From assembly GCA_023132075.1 (NCBI GenBank), contig JAGLYT010000031.1:1-10231 (forward strand): a stretch of DNA of 10,231 bases, in the 5' to 3' direction. The notes under the pieces are model-generated. The model saw only the letters and a program-made list of their open reading frames with translations, searched no databases and had not been told where the DNA came from. Positions 7,109 to 10,231 of this stretch are shown here, piece by piece. The number at the start of each line of letters is the position of its first letter. Position 1 is the first letter of the stretch. The stretch is from JAGLHV01 sp023132075 [NCBI: bacterium]. GTDB taxonomy: Bacteria; CBDUZB01; JAGLHV01. The position numbers and the translations under genes are program-made.

Positions 7109-7951
7109 TTATTTCTCGATATACTCAGTAATAAAAGAATCCAACCCATTTTCATAGCGTTTTCCCGAAAGAACAAAACCCTCATTGTGTGAACCACTAA
7201 TTTCAAGAAATTTCTTAGGTTCGTTTGCCGCTTCAAATAGCCGCCGTCCATGAACAAAAGGAATTATTTCATCTTCAGGGCTATGTATGATTAAAACCGG
7301 AGAATTTACTTGTTTCAAATAATCTATAGTTTTGTATTTAAAACGCGCCAATAATCTAACCGGAAAAAAAGGGTATATTTCAGCTCCCATATCCGGGACA
7401 GAAGTAAATACAGATTCTAAAATAAGCAATTTAGCTGTGTGTTTTTGCCCTATCCAGGCAGCAATGGAACCACCCAGAGACCTGCCCCAAATAATAATTC
7501 TATCAGCACTTATCTTTTGGTCACTAACAAGATACTGCCATGCTGCTTCTACATCAAGATAAGTACCTTCTTCACTAATTCTACCTTCACTATTACCATA
7601 ACCACGATAATCAAAAATAAACGTATCTAATCCCAAACGATTAAATATTTGAATGGTTTCCAACCGATGTGAAATATTACCGGCATTACCATGACAGAAT
7701 AAAACCACTCCCCTGGCCCTTTCTGCGGGTACAAACCAACCATGAAGTTTTACTCCATCAGTAGTTTTAAAATAAACATCTTCGTAGGATAATCCCATTG
7801 CCCCGGGTAGAAATGTAATTTCACGCTGGGGGAAATAAATAAGATCGGATTGAAACATTAGCAAAAAAACTAACAAAACAAAATATACCCCTATAACAAC
7901 AACCATCACCATCCAGCTTATCGACCAAATTCTCTGCCCAATTACCCCCAA
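7109..7951 (-). CDS. Membrane-anchored alpha/beta hydrolase (BEM46/ABHD13-like)
   Basis: This is a serine hydrolase of the alpha/beta fold, close in pattern to BEM46, ABHD13 and YfhR proteins, probably an esterase or acyl-thioesterase of unknown substrate. A single N-terminal membrane helix (about 13-33) anchors it. The typical DLIYFPQRE segment follows at about 36-44. The oxyanion region is FCHGNAGN (85-92). The catalytic triad is S158 in GRSLGG, D227 in SPEDEIIP and H255 in GSHNEG. At 280 residues it is the expected length. The start is a TTG codon (7949-7951), five bases after a full Shine-Dalgarno AAGGAGG (7957-7963). The next ATG lies 13 codons in, inside the membrane helix, and lacks such a site. 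It follows the lipoprotein gene by 62 bases with no clear promoter between, so the two may share a transcript. Confidence 0.88.
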   Translation of the reverse strand: MGVIGQRIWSISWMVMVVVIGVYFVLLVFLLMFQSDLIYFPQREITFLPGAMGLSYEDVYFKTTDGVKLHGWFVPAERARGVVLFCHGNAGNISHRLETIQIFNRLGLDTFIFDYRGYGNSEGRISEEGTYLDVEAAWQYLVSDQKISADRIIIWGRSLGGSIAAWIGQKHTAKLLILESVFTSVPDMGAEIYPFFPVRLLARFKYKTIDYLKQVNSPVLIIHSPEDEIIPFVHGRRLFEAANEPKKFLEISGSHNEGFVLSGKRYENGLDSFITEYIEK

Positions 7952-7956
7952 AGAAA

Positions 7957-7963
7957 CCTCCTT
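7957..7963 (-). promoter_or_regulatory. Shine-Dalgarno deciding the TTG start of the hydrolase
   Basis: AAGGAGG on the minus strand, five bases before the TTG at 7949-7951. It is the strongest ribosome site in the window and supports a TTG start that keeps the whole membrane anchor. Confidence 0.8.
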
Positions 7964-8013
7964 AATTAGTACTAGGATATTCTATTTTAGCTCACAAATA
8001 GTAATAATAAAAG

Positions 8014-8601
8014 CTACTCCTCTTCTACTTTTTGAGCCAATAATTCTTCTGCTTTTTTTTCATCCATCCGGGATTTTTCTTCCTGATGAATTTTGGCATA
8101 CATAGCAGAACGAAAAGTATATACTTCAACATTTCCCGGGTTAGAAGCAACTGCTTTATTCATAATTTTAAAAGCTTCGTCTATTCGTTGTAATATCATA
8201 CAGACATTTGCTTTTTCAATATAGGCATAGACAAAATTCGGGTCGGAAGAAATAAACTTATCACAAACCTTTAAGACTTTTTCATAGCAAGCCAAATCAC
8301 AGCTTTTTTCTATATCTCCGGAAGTATTTTCTTTTCTTACACAATCTACCCATTTCTCATTATATTCCCGGGTTTCCGTTATCTTTCCTAATTCATTGTA
8401 CATCATGGATAATTCAGAATAATAATCGGCACAGTAAGAAGTATCCGAAAAAACTTCAATTATCTTTAAATATAAAACTATTTTTTTCTCTAAAACAGGG
8501 TCAATCTTTGCAGAAAAAAATAATTGTGTACATCCAAAAATGAAAAGTAACAAAACACTGCTACTTAACCCACATATTCGGCTTAAGTGCTTCATTGGCA
8601 C
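8014..8601 (-). CDS. Cysteine-rich TPR-type lipoprotein
   Basis: I do not recognise a specific family. A basic, then hydrophobic leader (residues 1-23, KHLSRICGLSSSVLLLFIFG) ends at C24, giving a signal-peptidase-II lipobox of the form I-F-G-C. The mature protein should thus be a lipid-anchored envelope protein. The rest is helical. Residues about 118-152 and 153-185 read as two TPR-like units (for example DPNFVYAYIEKANVCMILQR, then NPGNVEVYTFRSAMYAK). A possible third unit lies at about 55-85. Besides C24 there are cysteines at 57, 87, 101, 105, 113 and 134, an even number that could form disulfides. The last 20 residues are highly charged. The start may be GTG (8599-8601), five bases after AAAGGAG, or the ATG two codons in. 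A promoter lies upstream. Confidence 0.75.
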   Translation of the reverse strand: MPMKHLSRICGLSSSVLLLFIFGCTQLFFSAKIDPVLEKKIVLYLKIIEVFSDTSYCADYYSELSMMYNELGKITETREYNEKWVDCVRKENTSGDIEKSCDLACYEKVLKVCDKFISSDPNFVYAYIEKANVCMILQRIDEAFKIMNKAVASNPGNVEVYTFRSAMYAKIHQEEKSRMDEKKAEELLAQKVEEE

Positions 8602-8678
8602 TCTATCTCCTTTAATTATTCAATTCCCCTTTGGCACACTATGATATCCACAATAAAACCTTATCTTTTCTTTTAATA

Positions 8679-8708
8679 ATTATAACATATCAATTTGTCT
8701 GTCTTCAA
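8679..8708 (-). promoter_or_regulatory. Promoter for the TPR lipoprotein gene (extended -10)
   Basis: On the minus strand a perfect -10 TATAAT (8679-8684) is preceded by TGT, making an extended -10. An 18-base spacer leads to a partial -35, TTGAAG (8703-8708). Transcription would start near 8672, about 70 bases before the gene. The leader includes ATAGTGTGCCAA (8631-8642), nearly repeated as ATAGAGTGCCAA over the start codon (8595-8606). The remaining upstream sequence, to 8799, holds only a weak AT-rich stem. Confidence 0.7.
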
Positions 8709-8799
8709 TAATAAAGTTTGTTGAAAATTATTTTCTCGTCCCATCCACTAAAATTAAGAAAAAAAATATTTCCGCTCTCTTAAAAATCATTTTTTAAGC

Positions 8800-9360
8800 T
8801 TAAATAGGACTACACTTTAAATGTTTTTTCGACTCTTTCACAATATTCCAAATTTTTGAATTATTTATCTTTGTTTTTGTTTCATTACGAGACTGATGTC
8901 CATCTTCAATGATTAAAAATCCGTCTTTTTTTAATAAACGATGTAATTCTTTCAAAAAAGAAAGAGGAGTTTTAATCATATGAAACATATCTAATGCGTA
9001 AATCATATCAGCAGTATGAGCATTAATATTACAAAAATATCCATTTGCTAACATCGGCACAACATTTCTTAAATCATATTCTTCTATTTTTTTTTCTACC
9101 GACCTTATTGCTAATTTGTGAACATCCACAGCATATACTTTACCCTTTTCACCCACTAAACAAGATGCTCTTTTTAAATGCCTTCCGGGACCGCACCCAT
9201 AATCTATTACCGTAAAATTTTCTTTAATACCAAAGGTATCCATTCGTTTATCAACCGAGAAAAAGATATCTGACAGTTTAAAGAAAAAAGACATTATTTT
9301 AAATGACCTATCAGGCATTCTTTCTTTTTCATTCCCACAAAAATACTTTTTAAACCCCAT
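8800..9360 (-). CDS. Small class I SAM-dependent methyltransferase
   Basis: This is a SAM-dependent methyltransferase of unknown acceptor. Numbered from the ATG at 9358-9360 it has 186 residues. Motif I is VIDYGCGPGRH (51-61). The acidic SAM-ribose residue is D79 in VYAVDVH. Further family features are DMIYALDMFHMI at 118-129 and LHRLLKKDGFLIIED at 139-153. The C-terminal segment SKIWNIVKESKKHLKCSP reads as a natural end, so it is probably complete. It has no membrane helix. GGAGG (9369-9373) lies eight bases before the ATG; a TTG one codon upstream is the alternative. It begins 17 bases after the stop of the DFDPRP membrane protein and shares its transcript, so the two may work together, although their joint role is unknown. 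Confidence 0.85.
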   Translation of the reverse strand: MGFKKYFCGNEKERMPDRSFKIMSFFFKLSDIFFSVDKRMDTFGIKENFTVIDYGCGPGRHLKRASCLVGEKGKVYAVDVHKLAIRSVEKKIEEYDLRNVVPMLANGYFCNINAHTADMIYALDMFHMIKTPLSFLKELHRLLKKDGFLIIEDGHQSRNETKTKINNSKIWNIVKESKKHLKCSPI

Positions 9361-9377
9361 CAATCAACCCTCCGGTT

Positions 9378-9947
9378 TTAATTTTTATCCTCTATATATT
9401 TAAAGCGGTAAACCGCTTTTGACATCTTACCAAACAACATTTCCTCCTGGATAAAAACAGGGGAATTATCTATAAGTTTAGAAAGCCCTTCCCAAAAACC
9501 AAACCATCCCAGAGGCATAAGAATAATACCTAAAACATCAAGAGTAAGAACATTCAAAAATTTTAAATAGGTAGCCATCGTCAAAAAACTCAAAGAACAA
9601 ATTCCAACAAGAACAAATATTGCTCCCCGAATACGAAGGAGGGTAATCCTTTTTTTCTTTTGCAAAAACATATGGTAAAAATGCTTTTTCAATCGCTGTC
9701 TAACCATGTATTCTGATTTTTCATCTTTTAAGACAATAGGAGCATAAATAGTAATTACAAAATTGCCGGTCCGGGTTTCTCTATAACGTTTTTTTAACTC
9801 CTCAATAAAATCCCCTGATACTGTACGCATATTTAACGGCCTGGGATCGAAATCCGAAAAGACATCATCCCAGGTATCTATCACGATAGCAATTTCTTTT
9901 AGGTCTTTTATTCTTTGTTCTTTTACTTTTTCACTATTCCGCTCCAT
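9378..9947 (-). CDS. Unrecognised two-helix membrane protein with DVFSDFDPRP motif
   Basis: I cannot name a function. The 189-residue protein has a soluble N-terminal domain (about 1-103). It contains an acidic, very specific-looking segment, IDTWDDVFSDFDPRPL (23-38), then a basic helical region with FIEELKKRYRETR (47-59) and the beta-like NFVITIYAPIVL (62-73). Two membrane helices follow at about 105-127 and 131-153, then a short tail (154-189). No signal peptide is seen, and the basic segment KKKR (97-100) before helix one suggests that both ends are cytoplasmic. I have a recollection of similar WDDxFSDFDPR proteins annotated as hypothetical in archaea and bacteria, but cannot check this. 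AAGGA (9955-9959) sits seven bases before the ATG. It forms a pair with the methyltransferase downstream. Confidence 0.8.
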   Translation of the reverse strand: MERNSEKVKEQRIKDLKEIAIVIDTWDDVFSDFDPRPLNMRTVSGDFIEELKKRYRETRTGNFVITIYAPIVLKDEKSEYMVRQRLKKHFYHMFLQKKKRITLLRIRGAIFVLVGICSLSFLTMATYLKFLNVLTLDVLGIILMPLGWFGFWEGLSKLIDNSPVFIQEEMLFGKMSKAVYRFKYIEDKN

Positions 9948-10008
9948 AAATCAGTCCTTCCCAAAATAAAATTAGAAAAAAATTCACAAAATATAAAATT
10001 TTCTACTT

Positions 10009-10231
10009 TTAAAACCACCGTCTAACACGATTTTTATAATTCAAATATTCCCGGCCAAAAGTCTCTTCCATTGCCTTTTCCTCATAAGGAATAAAAATGA
10101 TGTTCATAGCTATAAAAAAAGCAACCGGAATAAGAAAAATAAATAAAATACCCCCGGAAAAAATTTTTATTCCGGGGGTATCGGTTTTCTGTACAAAATA
10201 TTTTAGAAAATTACTTTCATTGAACCAACAA
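10009..10231 (-). CDS. C-terminal part of an isoprenylcysteine-methyltransferase-like membrane protein (partial, possibly degraded)
   Basis: The frame is open from the window edge to TAA at 10009-10011, about 73 codons. The last 45 residues form a hydrophobic helix (ILFIFLIPVAFFIAMNIIFI) followed by PYEEKAMEETFGREY and LNYKNRVRRWF. This is the signature end of the ICMT/PEMT-like membrane methyltransferases (Glu-Glu then FGxEYxxYxxRVxRW). The preceding 28 residues do not show the RxPxYxG motif that normally lies about 32 residues before the Glu pair. A GC-rich hairpin (10148-10181) is read through in this stretch. Either the gene is a divergent member, or it has lost its N-terminal part and this is a remnant. 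The upstream sequence is needed to decide. The stop lies 61 bases before the next gene. Confidence 0.55.
   Translation of the reverse strand, partial: CWFNESNFLKYFVQKTDTPGIKIFSGGILFIFLIPVAFFIAMNIIFIPYEEKAMEETFGREYLNYKNRVRRWF
10135..10181 (-). terminator. Strong terminator-like hairpin inside the ICMT-like frame
   Basis: Perfect 12-base arms ATACCCCCGGAA (10148-10159) and TTCCGGGGGTAT (10170-10181) flank a ten-base AT loop. On the minus strand the stem is followed directly by TTTTATTTATTTTT, the arrangement of an intrinsic terminator. The stem core of seven G/C pairs is conspicuous in this AT-rich DNA. It lies within an open frame rather than after an obvious stop. In another minus-strand frame a TAA occurs about 20 bases before it, so it could end a gene lying beyond the window. 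Confidence 0.65.

Noticed and set aside
8728-8790. 20-codon minus-strand ORF beginning MIFKRAEIFF after the small methyltransferase
   Set aside because: It has no ribosome site, consists of low-complexity T-rich codons, and the methyltransferase already has a natural C-terminus, so it is not a frameshifted tail.
8779-8798. AT-only-like hairpin CTTAAAAA/TTTTTAAG after the small methyltransferase stop
   Set aside because: The stem is almost all A/T and the T8 run lies about ten bases beyond it, so it does not meet the intrinsic terminator pattern.
1-10231. Mobile elements, CRISPR arrays, phage genes, tRNA or rRNA genes
   Set aside because: No transposase or integrase motifs, no regularly spaced repeats and no recognisable tRNA or rRNA sequence were seen. 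The window looks like ordinary chromosomal genes plus local inverted repeats.

Overview
The window is an AT-rich stretch of a bacterial chromosome in which every supportable gene lies on the minus strand, so transcription runs from high to low coordinates. The organism is very probably a diderm (two-membrane) bacterium. The evidence is a LolD/LolC-type lipoprotein-releasing ABC transporter and a second gene with a lipoprotein signal. Strong Shine-Dalgarno sites and sigma70-type promoters rule out an archaeon. The lysS-lolC-lolD order, AT richness and a set of poorly known hypothetical genes would fit an uncultivated lineage such as Omnitrophota or Atribacterota. That placement is a guess; a phylogeny of LysS would settle it.

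Layout in transcription order (right to left). At the right edge, 10009-10231 encodes the C-terminus of an isoprenylcysteine-methyltransferase-like membrane protein. Its frame is crossed by a strong terminator-like hairpin. Next is a tightly packed pair: an unrecognised two-helix membrane protein with a DVFSDFDPRP motif (9378-9947) and a small SAM methyltransferase (8800-9360). A promoter near 8679-8708 then serves a cysteine-rich TPR lipoprotein (8014-8601). It is followed by a membrane-anchored alpha/beta hydrolase (7109-7951) and a zinc-finger SAM methyltransferase (6057-7049), possibly as one transcript.

A separate promoter (5989-6017) drives an orphan membrane histidine kinase (4924-5913). 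Next are a metallo-beta-lactamase-fold protein of the DHPS-like group (4157-4798), a weak terminator overlapping a possible 24-residue ORF, and a PAP2 lipid phosphatase (3472-4065). The phosphatase ends inside a striking inverted-repeat cluster.

The left third is the best understood part. A near-consensus promoter (3400-3428) drives lysS (lysyl-tRNA synthetase), lolC (permease) and lolD (ATPase, cut by the window edge). Envelope-related functions dominate: lipoprotein export, lipid phosphate hydrolysis, a lipoprotein, and membrane-anchored hydrolase and kinase. No single pathway links all genes. I see no mobile-element gene, CRISPR array, tRNA or rRNA. No gene-free stretch exceeds about 200 bases.
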